64,000 nucleotides of DNA from Tretioscincus oriximinensis (Eukaryota; Chordata; Lepidosauria; Squamata; Gymnophthalmidae). Within the stretch, counting starts at the first letter, position 1; every line of letters begins with the position of its first letter. Position numbers and translations under genes: made by a program. The DNA lies in assembly GCA_022410635.1 (NCBI GenBank), contig JAJVDF010001214.1, forward strand, positions 198,848-262,847, in the 5' to 3' direction. Below are positions 36,901-49,374 of this stretch, piece after piece. The notes below the pieces were generated by a model. That model did not search any database and was not told where the DNA came from. It saw only the letters and a list, made by a program, of their open reading frames with translations.

Positions 36901-38100
36901 GGGACAGAGACAGGTCCCTGAAATCATTAAAAATATCAGAGGAAATGACAGCTGCTACTTCAGAAGTAAATTGAACACTATGTTGAAAAACGTAGAATGA
37001 AATGTTGTAGTGTTATGCAATTTATTTTTCTTTGCCCATTTTTAATATGAGCTTGACTTAATTGAAATGCTTGGGAAATTTCACTTTGAGAATTGTAACT
37101 ACATGTTCTTTGGCCAATGATATTGACTCTTTTTCACACTTTACCTTTGTTCTTAAGAAAATGGTGTCATATTCAGATTCAGGCATCATAGTCTGGAGTT
37201 TCACTAGGTCACAAGAAAGCACCTTTGTGGCACCAGAATTAGCTGTATTGCTAAAAAGGATCTGGCTTGAAATATTGAAGATACAAAAATGCAAAAAAAG
37301 AGAGAAAGGATCAAATCCGCCAATATATACACAAGTGCCCCCCCTAAGACAGGATTCAATACATCATTTATCACTCCAATATGGGACAAAGCATCATATC
37401 TTGTACATAAAAAGTATATAATTTATTCGACTATTTCACATAACAAAATACCAAATATCTAAAAATCCATATAGTCTCCATTACACAGATAAAACAATAT
37501 CAAGGTACTAAATATCCCATAGTTAAAACATCATTAAGTAGACTCTAACACAACTCCATTCATTCTGTCAGCCAACTTTACGGGGTTGAATTCTGTATTA
37601 TCTTTCGTAGATATCAAACAAAAAAAACAGTCAATACCAATGTTCAGGCTTAACCTCCGGTTGTTTCTTGTACGGATACGGGTTAGGGAACTGATATGTA
37701 CAAATAGTTTAGTACAATATGGAAACATTCATTGTAGCCTGAAACAAGAATTTTTTCTGACCTTTGTTGTGAGTGTTTTTTGCACATTTGCACAATCTTG
37801 AGGAACTTTCACATAAGTCTGCCTGTCTTCTTGGTTTTACATTATTATTACATGACTCTAGTGTAATTGCCATACGATCCGGCAGCACTCACACCTTGAG
37901 CCATGAGAATGATAGAGGATAACATTATATCATGCTATATTAAAGCAACAGGGAAAAGCAGCTTGGTAGTGTTTTTCCCCACTATAGTGTAAAGCTTACT
38001 TGTGTGGATGCTGATGTTGGGTTTAACCATCTTAGGGAGAGGCAGTATGCAAGCACAGATGCCAAAAATAGTGACCATGCATACATGAAGAACACCAGTC
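33923..38100. other. Unique non-coding sequence
   Basis: No family recognised over 4.2 kb. A 10-bp perfect stem with 6-nt loop (CTCTATGTAG) is at 34078-34103. The stretch 37330-37700 holds more CpG than its surroundings ('acggatacgg', 'tacgggg', 'ttcgtag') and could be an unnamed repeat. N at 35073. Confidence 0.4.
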
Positions 38101-38146
38101 TTTCACATCAGAGTATTTTGCACTGGCAAAATACCCAGATGTGAAA
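38101..38146. repeat. Compact 46-nt hairpin
   Basis: A 21-nt arm TTTCACATCAGAGTATTTTGC and its near-complement (19 of 21 pairs) are separated only by ACTG. The arm length resembles a small-RNA precursor, but flanks do not extend the pairing, so a collapsed MITE is as likely. Confidence 0.8.
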
Positions 38147-40977
38147 TCCCAAATGGAGATATGTAGCTTACTGTGCCCCAGCCTAGTTATTAGATGCCCA
38201 CTGTGTCCCTGTCCAAACTCTTTTAAAATATTAAAATAGCAGCAGCAACAACATCATGCATAGATATAACTTTGGGTTTTATTCACACTTACTTTCCATA
38301 TTTCCATATAGGGCAAAAGAAGCAATATATCCCAAGTTGTGACCGATTTCTCTTTGTCTGGAAAAAGGTGGCCTGTGCTGGAACTACCTGTTTCACAGTC
38401 TCTGCATCATTTCTGAAATTTGCAATAGCTTCAGAGTTCCTAGAGGGGTGCACTTTGTGGTGTTGCATCTTCTTGCACTATTGGAAAAGGTTTCTCCATA
38501 GAATATCAGACCATTATGGGGTGCCATTTGCATGCTTACATGGATCATGGCAGACCAACTACAATGCCATTATGGGCAACTTGATCTATGCTTCATCATG
38601 GATAAATGGAGTATGCTAGGGAGTAGGTCTCTCCATCTCCTCTATGGTCCAGTGAGGATCTATGTTTCATGATGTAGATGAAAGAAGCCTAGAAGTGAAT
38701 CATGATCTAGAACAATGGAAAATATTTGAACAAGGTCAAATGGTTTATAGAAACAAATATGTTTTACATTACAGACTTCTTAAGGCACTGTCTTGATCGT
38801 ACGCTGTGTCAAGTGGCTTCCTGTTGGATATGGTTTGGATATAAAATCTGTATCAAGATAAAAGATTTGGACCAGGGGACCAATCTCATGGTTATGCTGG
38901 CCCTATGAATATACTCTTTTTAAGCCTGAATATTTTACTGCCACATGAATTTCAACTACGTTCAGAAACCACCCTTCAATAGAAAAAAAATTTTTTTCAC
39001 CTGAACTTTTCACCACTGCTACTGACTGTAAACACAAAAAATGCAATATGATGTATATATACAGTAGATTCATATTTTCTTTCTTGAAGAAGAAAATATG
39101 ACAGTAATGGTAGAATAATTATGTATTGGCAATTACAAGACCGGGAGTCTATAATCTATTTTGTATACAATCAGATAAAAATAAATATATGTTCCTTGCA
39201 AACATTTGGAGACCTAACTGTGTTTTGAGCTATACTGAAAATTTAACTTGTTGTCAAGCCAAAAAGTAGAGTACAGTGAGAAACAGATGTGGAGAGTCAC
39301 AAGTATGTTTATTTCTTTATCTCCCACAGTTCATTTGCCACTGATAACCTTAATATGAAATAAACCCATAAACTCATAAACAGTATGATCAGTTCCAGTT
39401 TTCTTCGTTCTTTCTTAGGCTTAGAAAAATTAACCAATAGATTTTATTTACTATTATGTATGCATCAATATTGTGGTTTACTTACCTAGTGTACATTTTG
39501 GCAGATCCTGGGGTTGGGGACTTTATCTGGTGCAGACAGAGTGTATTAGCAAGGAAATAATCTTGGCATGAAAATGATTTTTTTTCACTAAAAAAAATGA
39601 AAAGCCCCTGAAGGGAGGTATGGTTCTGACAGATCTATATCTGTTGTATGTGCAGAAAATCCCCTGTTCCCACCCTGAAAGTGGGTACCACTAGATTGCA
39701 GACATGGTGCATATCTTTTTCTATATCTTTTTCTGCTAGGAATGGGGTTGCTTCTAAAAGGGAATGGAAATATTACCTCTACTTATTCCTACATATGCAG
39801 GCACATATTTGGAGCTTCCAGCCATCGGGAGTCAAATCTAGGAAGGTGTTATATTCCAGATGTTTTTTACAGTGTGAAGAGGAGCTAAACTTTGCATAGG
39901 GTTGTGTCATCATCCACATGGATAGTATGTTACAAAATATGTGCAGGCATTCTGCATGTTCCAGAGCCTCTGGTCCTCGTGTGTACTGATACCTTTACCC
40001 TCCAATGACAAACAAATCTCTTAGAGGGGGATTTATTAGTTTGATGATATACCGACTGAAGAAGAATCTTTGTTTCAAAATTTACAGACAAAAAAAAAGT
40101 TACCGAGATATTTACTTTTCTTTCTTTCTTTCTTTTTTTACAAAAACAGAAGGAAGAGAGAGTTTCTGTGAGGAAAATAAAAGCCTGGTAAAGCACTCTT
40201 ATTTCAAAGTTTGCTCAGACACTTAGGGTCCTTCTGAAAAGCAGGAAGAGAGGGAGATATCTGTCCTTCCTTAATGAATGATATTGGTTACATGTTCCTG
40301 GTAAGAAATGAATAAAGCAAGGGGCCAAGCAGTCCTGTGTGTGAATTTATACATGGGTGTGAGAGAGAATTATTTTGTGTGAGTGTTCTTCTTTGTTTAT
40401 ATCTTGGAAGTTTTATAGGACAAAATATAACTTGAGACACACTTTGAACTGTGACGACTGGCTGTATTTGCACCTGACTCCTAGACCTAGAGATAATTCT
40501 GGTTTTGTTCACAGAGAAAAAAAAGGGGTGATTTTTAGACATTTCAGAAATCTTGGAGTAGGAAGCTGAATTTACAGTATTTGGACAAGACAGAACTATA
40601 TATATAAAAAAGCTTTCAGGAGTAGTTTTTGCTTGGAAGATGATTGCAATTTTGCTTGCAATTTTTTTTCCATCTTGTCCCTGGATCTTAGGTACATAGC
40701 ACTACCTTTTATATCCTCTCAGATGGCCCAGTATGACCCAGTTCCAGAACCATAGCATATGGGTGGTATATTTTCTTCATTAGAAATAGCTGTAGACAAA
40801 TGAACCATATTAAACTTATATAATAACATTTAAACAATAAATAATTTATCTTTGAAGATAATACTATCTCAAGTTTCTTTCTTTATTCAGTGTCTGTCTC
40901 TGAAAGATCAATAACTTCCTATTCTGAACTTTCTCTTTTATCCCAATGGAACTGATGGCTTGCACAGATTTACTGTA
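38147..40977. other. Unique non-coding sequence with short simple repeats
   Basis: A TTTC run lies at about 40115-40135. No repeat family or exon recognised. Confidence 0.45.
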
Positions 40978-41525
40978 CTTTACTATTTGATTTATACCCC
41001 GCCCGCCACACAAAGGGCTCTGGGCGACTCACAATGTAATACAACACAATAAAATACAAGATAATTATATAAAATCTGTAAAAGTCCAGGAAATATTTAA
41101 GAACAAATTATAATTATAACCCACAACGTATACCAACTCAAATCCAAAGGGCAATACTAAAACAACAGTGGAGGCTGATCAGCTTGAGGCTAGACTGAAG
41201 CTAGCCAAAGGCCTGGCAGAACAACTCTGCTTTACAAGGTCTCTGGAGATTCAACAGTTCTTTAATTGCTCAGGTACTCATAGAGAGGGGGTTCCACCAG
41301 GTAGGGGTCACACAAGAGAATGCCTTATTTTTGGTGATCGAAAGGCGGGCCTCACTGATACCAGGAACTTGTAACCAATTAAGGTCCATAGAAGACCTCA
41401 ATGTTCTCCTGGGTTTAAGAGGGCAAGCCAGTCTCACAAATATGAGGGCCCTAAGTCAAGTAAAGCTTTAAAGGTCACAATCAGCACGTTGAATTTGATC
41501 CAGAACTCAGTTGGCAACCAGTGCT
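40978..41525 (-). mobile_element. L2-like LINE 3' segment, minus strand
   Basis: Starts with the reversed tail 'gatttataccccgcccgcca' and 'gggctctgggcgactcacaa', then runs through 'ggcctggcagaacaactctg', 'gggggttccaccaggtaggg' and 'aagctttaaaggtcacaatc' to 'gttggcaaccagtgc'. I recognise this as a very common squamate repeat segment whose tail is shared with tRNA SINEs. It is about 550 bp without a usable frame on either strand. Clade assignment (L2 versus CR1) is uncertain. Confidence 0.7.
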
Positions 41526-44467
41526 TCCCTTTTGCTTCACATATAACCTCCTCTTCTTCCCCCATTTCCAACAGACCATTTCTGTCTGTTTCCATAGAAG
41601 ATGGAGAAAATGAAAGCAAGTAAGATTTGATGTAGACTTACTTAAATAGCCATTAGAAAGCTTTTTAAGGGCTGAAAGGACAATTAAAGTATATAGTCTC
41701 AAAAAGAGCTTTCCACTTTTCATTCAAAATAAGGAAAGAATCAAAATTTGTTTTTCCGGTAAAGTAGGAGGTGGAAAGGATGGAGGGAGAGTAAAATATG
41801 CTGCTTGGGTATGGAGAATTGATTTATATTTATTCCCCCCACTGCCAATTTTCTAAACAGACAGAACAGGTCTGGATTTCAATCAATTAAAATCAAAAAG
41901 GGAATAGTTGAAAGATCTGAGTAAAACACAGCATTTTACCTGTTTGATATGGATTTCAAATTTGAATTAAAATATACCTTGTTCAATGTGTATTTCAAAG
42001 TGTTCAAATTGAACCAAATGCCATGCATATTAAAATTAAAAGGTTTGACCCAAACAAATGGCTAACCAGGAAAAAAATAATTTATTTCACCTGTATTCTT
42101 GCTCAGAATTCCTGCCAACTAGTATTGCACTGCAGTTTGGGTCTATGAAGCAAAAGAAGTAGGAAATATCATTAATATTTCTATTATATATTGATTAAAG
42201 AGTGAAATAAAATATTTTGCGTTCTACTCAGGCCCCTAACACAGCACCACTGATTGTGTTTCTCGTGGGTTTGTCTTTCTGTACCTTTCTTTGAACTGAA
42301 TTAGAGATGTGCATTAACTCAAAATTGAAGATTTGGTTGAAATAAAACTGAATCTTATTGACATTGGTTCAGTCTAGAAACAAACAGAATCTGTTTGGGG
42401 AGGAGAGAGTTGGAGTTTTAAAAGTCTGGTCACAAATCACACTAATGTGAGTTTAGTAGCATTACTATACTTGCAGAATAGATTAATACATTCTACCAGT
42501 AATACAATTTAGCTAGCTATCATAACACATTTAAAATTGATTGTTGAAGAGTAAACTAAAATGGATTAATATGCCTGGTCAACCATTTGGATTTTCATGG
42601 GTAAGTCCAAGGCACCCAAGGTCTCTTTAAGCCTCCAGACAATCTGAATGTTTCTGGACATATAGTATTATCAAAACATTAGTATCTCTCTCTACTACAA
42701 GGACATTTTTTGTCTTCCAAATATGAGAATATTTAATCCCTGGAAATATCTGAATGCCCTACTGCAATAAATTATGTCTTAAGCCAAAGACAAACATGTC
42801 TATTGCAATAGCCAGGCAGTAAGCTCTTGGAGAATCTATTGTTCACCCTGCAAGACAGTAGTATAATCATGGTAACTTCTTTGTCATCATTGTAATAGGA
42901 ATTTAACCTTTTGGAAGCTGTGCAAAGTAGCAGCCATAAGGGCTCCAATAAGCTCTGAAAACAAGGATTAACTTCCAAGCAACATTCTTTCCAGTACAAA
43001 ACCCACTTTCTTTTCAAATGAAAATGAAGCATGGACGGGAGCTTCCTTAGAATAAAGAGCTGAGTAAACATGAAAATATCAGCCTTTTTTTCTCAATTTG
43101 TTTCTGCACAATTTTTTTCTAAAGATTCTTTCTCTTCGACAAAGTAGGGTGGAGAGTGATGTAGAAACAAAATCTGGAGGCTATGTATACAAATACTGTT
43201 GTGAAATGTGTCGTCCATCCCCTCCCCCTTCTGTTAATTTGTGGAATGTTTTAGAGATTGAATCATTGGCTCAGAGACATGGCTGCATTGTAATTTACAC
43301 TAAACATTTATCTCTGTGCTTTGCAGATTTGGAGCAGTTGCTTAACCTACAGAAAGAGTTATTTCTTAACAGTATTTTCCACAGGCTTTAACTGAAGTGT
43401 TTGGAATGATGTTAGCTAGGAATAAATTCCCTCCTCTCTACTTTTAAGGCCCTTCCTGCATTGAGTCATAAGGACCTGACACCTGGATGCTAGTACAGGC
43501 TTGGATAGGTTCCAAACTTGATTTATGTAGTCCCAGACATAATGATATTTATATTTGCAGCTTCCCCAAATCTGTAATAGATGAAAAAACTCCCATTAGT
43601 AAATAAATGGATTTATGTATGTCTCCCTCACATCTACTTCTTAGAGTTGTGCCAAGGAATTGAGCTTTGAATGTATGACCTAGCTTGAAGTCACACTAAA
43701 CCTTACAAGGCTCAGTATCTTAGTCCAAGAGGACGTGAATAGACCATAACAGCACTTGTTGGCTGCTGGGGTCCTAGTTTATATACAGAGGCCATAAAAA
43801 CTTCATGTTCTCCATCTCTTAAATTTGAGCAAATATAGCACTCAAACTGAGCTGACTCCATGATTCTGTAGTATGCCTCCAAGCAAGTCAAATAGAAAGA
43901 AGTATGGGTTGGAAGGTTGTATTTTTGTTTTTCCTACCATAAATCAATTTAAGGTAAAAGTTGGATAAGTGGAACCAACCCCAATCAAAAGGAGAGTCCT
44001 CAACTTACCTTATTAGACTGGTCCAGTCTAATGACTGATGCCATTCAGTATCATGATCTTCACAGATTTGGGATAGGCTGTTTGCATTTAGGACCAGTGA
44101 CAAATCCATAGACTCAGTTCCTTTAAGAAGTGAGGAGACCAATTGGCAACATAATTGCCACATCTTCAAAATGGGTACCTAATTTCCCTATCCAACAAGG
44201 CCCTAAAATACTGGTATATTTGCAAAAACATGACTGTACACTTAGAATACCTTAGATGTGCTGACCACAGATCTTGGCCAATCAATTCACAATCTTGCTT
44301 TAAATGGTCCTTACTGTGCCTGAAAAGCAGATCACAGTTTATCCTCTACTGATGCATTCCCCCACTGTTGATAGCCCTGGCTGCTGCTTTAAGTATTTGC
44401 ACTTTAAAGTAAACATAGGAAATGAGTCCTGGAACTATTTCCTGTGTTGATCACTCTTTGCAATCTA
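41526..44467. other. Unique non-coding sequence
   Basis: No repeat family or exon recognised over 2.9 kb. Confidence 0.45.
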
Positions 44468-44600
44468 CATTTCAATTAGATAAATGAGTACCACATTAAC
44501 CTGGTGGGAAAGATAGAATAGAGTTAAGCCTTCGGGCAAAAATTAAACTTGTAAACAGCTCTGAGTCCCTTCAGCTGAAAAGGGCAGAGTGTGAAAAGTA
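44468..44600 (+). mobile_element. SINE body/tail fragment
   Basis: 'tagataaatgagtaccacat', 'aacctggtgggaaagataga' and 'cttgtaaacagctctgagtc' occur in the same order as in the more complete SINE at 47348-47642. The tRNA head is missing or unrecognisable. Confidence 0.6.
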
Positions 44601-44703
44601 GATTCTCCTTTTCCTTCTCTTCCTTCTTCTTTTTTCAATAGCAGTGTAGCCATGGACAGAAACGGGCATGTACAGTAAGTGCATGTTGCTATTTCAAGAA
44701 AGG

Positions 44704-44734
<31 letters not shown>

Positions 44735-44756
44735 ATTAATATTAATATTAATATAA
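44704..44756 (+). repeat. (ATT)n / (ATTAAT)n microsatellite
   Basis: About nine ATT units pass into four TAATAT-type units. Confidence 0.97.
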
Positions 44757-45606
44757 TAGTATGTAGGAAGAAGATTTTCTCTACAAGTAGCACTCTGGTC
44801 TGCTGGACTCAGCACTTAGCCCTACTTCAACCACAGTCTCTGTTCTGTGTAACAGAAATTATGCATTTGATTAACCATTGCTGTGAGCTTGTGAAGAAAA
44901 TTAGAAAGCTTCCCATCCCAAAATGCTGGGCAGCCCAACTTCCCCCAAGTATGTGAAAAAATGTTCCTCAAAGGTTAATTTATTATATTGTTGTATAATA
45001 TGTGGTGATATTTCTATGTATACTGTAAGCATGCCATGCAATAAATATATATTAATGTGTTACAATAAGCTAATAATTAAGAATTCAATTATATTTAGAA
45101 TCTTTATTAGCAGCTTTTTGTCACTGCTTGCGTTTAACTCTCCTCTCTATTGCGTTTAGAAATTATGAGGGACCACAATATTCCTAAGTAGGGGTGTTAG
45201 AAAATGGTTTTATGGCTGAGGCTGTCTGGATTTTTAGTTCAGCCAAATTTCCTGTTGTCTTTTTCTGATTGGTTTGAGAGATTGTGTAAAAGACTAATGG
45301 GTCTTTTGCTCTTGTGGTGTCTGGTAGATGTCAAAGGGAACTAATGTGCAATCATTGTGCTGCACCTTAATAAGATAGACCCAAAGAGCCCTCCTTCAGT
45401 GCAATTGGATGGGAAGATTTTCTGTATCCAATTGTGGTGAAGGAGAATTGTCCAAGCTTGCCTGGTTTTCAAATTTGCAGCCTGATCAATTAGCCCAATG
45501 CCCTGAAACTGCACATGTTTCTGGACTGGATATGGCGAACTTCAAGGTGTACCAAGCCAACTGCAAGTAAAAAGCAGGACAGGATACGTGAGGGGACATC
45601 AAACTA
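44757..45606. other. Unique non-coding sequence
   Basis: Nothing recognised up to the Penelope-like insertion. Confidence 0.45.
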
Positions 45607-45620
45607 TCTACATTGCAACT

Positions 45621-45718
45621 TCAGAGCATCTGAAGAAGTAGACGTGTCTATGAAAGCTTATGCCACCCACTTTTTTCCTGTTAGTCTCTTAAGCCCTACT
45701 AACCCCTCTGCTGGACTT
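45621..45718 (+). mobile_element. Short Penelope-like insertion with target-site duplication
   Basis: A 98-bp segment homologous to 10846-10943 is flanked by the 14-bp direct repeat TCTACATTGCAACT (45607-45620 and 45719-45732). Because the element itself continues in TCTA in the 10.9-kb copy, the true duplication may be 10 bp (CATTGCAACT). The insertion is truncated at both ends relative to the longer copy but keeps the hammerhead-like core. The clean duplication shows this fragment inserted as such. Confidence 0.8.
45630..45665 (+). ncRNA. Degenerate hammerhead-ribozyme-like core, copy B
   Basis: CTGAAGA (45630-45636), stem TAGAC/GTCTA (45639-45643 with 45646-45650), GAAA (45652-45655) and the GC/GC mini-stem closed by TTAT (45656-45663) are all kept. 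Relative to copy A, the only change inside the stem-loop is in the 2-nt loop (GT instead of AT). As in copy A, there is one extra base before stem II and a C replaces the required U after the mini-stem. Confidence 0.4.
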
Positions 45719-45756
45719 TCTACATTGCAACTGTTCTGGTCAAATTGATTGATTAA

Positions 45757-45935
45757 TGCAGTGGTTCCCACCCATAGGGCGCCCCCACCTGCCTAAACTC
45801 CGCAGTACCGCCTAAACTCCGCAGTACCGCCTAAACTTCGCAGTACCCCCCGCCCCACCTAAACTCCGCAGTACCGGCACCTTTTATTTAGGGGGGTGCG
45901 GCGGGGCGTTCCGGCACCTTCCGCCCCTGACTATC
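45757..45935 (+). repeat. CpG-rich repeat with hAT-like start and 19-bp minisatellite
   Basis: Begins CAGTGGTTCCCACCC, a sequence typical of hAT terminal repeats. It then holds three tandem 19-bp units CCTAAACTCCGCAGTACCG (45792-45810, 45811-45829, 45830-45848, the third with changes) and a fourth at 45858-45876 after a C-rich spacer. The following 'ggggggtgcggcggggcg' is also CpG-rich. No matching right terminus was found, so an intact hAT element is not shown. Confidence 0.7.
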
Positions 45936-46179
45936 ACATGAGAAAATTCTGTAAGCTACCAGCTTCAATATATTGAGTAATGGTACAGTAATACACCAAG
46001 TGATATTAGTCCATCATTTGTCATGTCAATTTTCATTTCCCTTCTCTACAAGAAAACAAATTTGATGGCTGGCTATGGTGGCTGAAAAAACAAGAGAATT
46101 ATATCCCTTATTCCAAATTTCTTAAAAGGTTTACTATGATTATTATAGATACATGTTTCCATTTAGACCTACACAAAAG

Positions 46180-46720
46180 GGCTGTGTTCACACGACGAGC
46201 TCAAAACCGGAATAAAGCTATATTCTAGAATATAGCAATGGCGTGTCCCTTCACACCATGAAGCTATATTCCAGAATATACAACAGTGTGTCTGTGTGTG
46301 TCACGAGAAGCCTTTCCCTAAGCCCAGGCTGCCCCCCACTTGCTTTCAGGGGCTGCTGCCAAGAGATCAGCTTGGTGAAACGATGAACAGCATTGACAGA
46401 CATCCTGATCTCCAGATAGCAGCCCCCAAAAGCAGGCAGAGGGCTGGCTGAGTTTAGGAAAAGGCTTCTCGTGACATGCAGCCGGCTCCCCTGCGTTGCT
46501 TCCTCTGTGCCCTCCTTCCAGCCAGCCCTCCACCTGCTTTTGAGGGCTGCTGCATGGAGATTGGCTCGGCAAAAAGAAGGGGAACATTGACAGACCTCCT
46601 GTCAGCCTTCCCACCTCCTCCTCCTCACCTCAGCTGAAAAATTTGACAGCGACAACATCCTGCTCGTCACTTCGCAGAGCCAATCTCCAGGCAGCAGCCC
46701 CCGAAAGCAGCCTGGGCCAA
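46180..46720. mobile_element. Complex GC-rich foldback DNA element
   Basis: The left terminus 46181-46243 ('ctgtgttcacacgacgagct' onward) is the reverse complement of 24347-24409. Arms 46300-46368 and 46407-46475 are 69 bp each and largely complementary around a 38-bp loop. A motif of about 45 bp, centred on 'gcctgctttcggggg'-like sequence, occurs four times in alternating orientation: near 46325 (+), 46407 (-), 46518 (+) and 46676 (-). The right terminus is not evident. Non-autonomous, non-coding; the alternating array suggests repeated duplication of a hairpin module. Confidence 0.7.
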
Positions 46721-46992
46721 GTTCTCAGAAGTTGCACAAGGAGTGTATAAATAAAAGAGTTCTCTCTGTGTGTGTACCTAGTGTACAGATGTTAAGGATT
46801 TCTAAATATGAGATTTTTCTACTTTGTCAAGGTCAGAATTCCTCATTTCAGCATGTGACACATCTTGAGCTCAAAATATCCTGGAACTACACTGGGAACA
46901 CTGTATTCTTGCAAATCAAATGATGTTCTGAAATAAATACAGAATTTGATTGTGTCAGAATAAAACTAAATTGTTGGGGATACTTGATTGTC

Positions 46993-47222
46993 TGGGGTTG
47001 CGTACACACAGCATATTTCTATATCGATTGGAGTGAGATGAGGAAGACTGCAGCACATGAGTTAAGTGTTTTTGAGCAGTTGTCCCACAGTAAAAATCAT
47101 TTATCTGGGAATAAACTATTGCTGGGATATTTAGGCATCGTTCTGGAGAGTCACCATCCTCTCGCGTCTGTGGCAGCGTGCATGCATCTGCACAAATTTG
47201 ACTCGGGGATAAAATAACTGAG
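46993..47222 (+). mobile_element. Inverted-repeat DNA element family A, copy 2
   Basis: Aligns with 23719-23905 through 'gcacatgagttaagtg', 'ttgtcccacagta' and 'gggaataaactattgctggg'. The right end 'cggggataaaataactg' is the reverse complement of the family's opening in copy 1. Orientation relative to the neighbouring foldback differs between the two loci, so the two elements are probably independent insertions. Confidence 0.6.
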
Positions 47223-47347
47223 AACATAGCAGTTGTTTCCATAGGCAGCTGAGAGTAAAATATGTGATTTTTCTTTTTTGTATGCAGTAACTACTAGTAT
47301 TATTAGACACACACATTATTCAATATTTTGTTTTGTCTGGCATAGAA

Positions 47348-47642
47348 ACACTAATGGCTCAGTTGCTAAGGAAACGGCTTCTCATCTGGGAGATCTGGTT
47401 TCAAAGCCCTGTATCAGACGTGGGGAGGGGTGAGCACCTTCACCTAGCCTGTAGTTCTAACCCAGATATTCAAAAGCAAGAATTGCAAGAAATTGCAACT
47501 GACTGCAAGTAGATACATGGGAACCCACCACAGCCTGGTGAGGAAGATAGAATGTAAGCCTTTGTGCTTACCATTGTAAGCTGCTTTGAGTCCCTTTGAA
47601 AGATGAGAAAAGTGGGGTATAAGAATCCAGTTCTTCTAATAA
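47348..47642 (+). mobile_element. tRNA-derived SINE, near full length
   Basis: The head 'tggctcagttgctaagg' is A-box-like and 'ctggtttcaaagccc' at about 47393-47407 is B-box-like, at tRNA-like spacing. The body contains 'agtagatacatgggaaccca' and 'cctggtgaggaagatagaat' and the tail is 'taagctgctttgagtccctt' plus 'gtggggtataagaatcc'. The same body occurs at 44468-44600. Decayed; no transcription evidence. Confidence 0.75.
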
Positions 47643-49374
47643 AATACACTTTAAAAAACAATGCATCCTTAGAATCCTTTTTCAATGCAACCATTTTTTA
47701 AAATTTTGATATTGCAATGGTTGTCTGTTTACCATTTACTTTGTTTGTTTGTTCTTTTCTTCTTTGAAACAGGTGTCTGAATCTCAGTTGTTGAATTTGA
47801 GTCATGCCAGTTATTTATATCATTCAGAGGCTTTGCAAGGGGATTATGTATTGAAATGATTCCTAAGATATCTTAATACAGAAGGAATCTATAAGAATGA
47901 AGGATTTCCCCTGAGTTGTCACAGATAGATTACTACATGCAATTTTATAGGATGATGAAGTGATATTCTGCAATGGTAATCCCCTGTGGTATCAGATTGT
48001 GTGGTGCTTGTCAGATTGTGTATTCCTGTCAGTTTTATCTTGTGAATATTCACATTCCATTATTGTAAGGCAGAAGGAGGGGAAAATGTAGAAATATATA
48101 CCATGGTATATATATTTCCTTGCTCATTGATAGTGTTCATATGTTTAGAAATATACATATGACAGTGCTTTTAATTTTNTATATGAATTAGATGAATTTC
48201 TTTCATGATAGGAAATTAATTATGATACTATGGAAGCTAGATTATAGCTTTGTTATACAGTCAATCTCCTGAAGTAAATCTGAGCCTTAATCAAAAGTGT
48301 TCCCACTGATAAACTTTCAATTAGATGTAGATTCCAAAGGTCCTAACCACTTTATCATCTTTGTGTTAGCTGGGACAGTTACAGAAGTAGGATTAATATT
48401 ATACGTTTGATATTTGCATCATAAAATTGTCTCTGTTTCTTCCTTACGTTCTTAGTGAGCGAATATAGAGGGATGAGTAAGAAGAAAACTCATCTAACTA
48501 CCTTGCTCAAATAATTGATCTCAAGCTAGCTGCATGCTGGAAAGATCCAAGTAAATTGATAGGAAAGATAAACGTTGTAAACTTTGCCAAATCCTCTCCA
48601 CCTTATAAATTCTTGCAAAGGTAATTGACCTCCAGTTTAAATCCTTATAGATGTGAAAGATTTTCCAAACTGCCATTGTAGGACCTTGAAAGAAATGATA
48701 CAGATTTTGCTTCCTAATAATGTATGTGTTATTAAAATAAAAAGTGCAACGCCTAGTAAATACTTTAACATGGACAGTCAATAAAAATAAGATTTTTAGA
48801 GTAGCAAAAAGGACCTCCGCAAAGACATCTGAGTTATGCATTTCCGTCCCTCCTTTGAATAAAACCCAAGGAAGTAGGGTCTATCAAGTGGATTGATCGT
48901 CACCTGTTGTATAAGCAAGCTGTGGAATTGAAAGAGTTTTGTAGGACAGATTTTTCAGTGTTGTTCAAATAACAAGTTCCTATGCTTAAGTAAAAAAAAA
49001 TCATTTTCTAAGAGTTATTACTTTAAGGGAGGTTCTTCCAACATAAAGCAAAATTTGTTTTCATGAAGCCATACCCCACTAGATGCTGCCTTTGTCTGTT
49101 TAAAAAAGAAAAAAATGTTGAATCTTCCCTCAACCTTTACTTTTACTTGCTAGAACATGCATTTGTTCAACTATATTTAAGACCCTTCATACATGCTATA
49201 TTTGTATTAGTAAATCTGGATTTGCTTGATCCAAGTTAACCATAGCAGTTAACTTATTAAGAGGGTTGGCCAAAATTATGCTATTATGCAGTTGTGAAAT
49301 TGCTATTCACAAAACATGACACAAAAACAGAATTGGCCTAGTCCCCATTTACCATATGTGGATTATCATTGTGG
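47643..49374. other. Unique non-coding sequence
   Basis: A perfect 20-bp palindrome ATATATACC/ATGG-centred lies at 48094-48113. N at 48179. No repeat family or exon recognised. Confidence 0.45.

Noticed and set aside
38272..38619. 115-codon plus-strand frame with many aromatic residues and cysteines
   Set aside because: No known family, no repeat homology seen, no supporting gene context.
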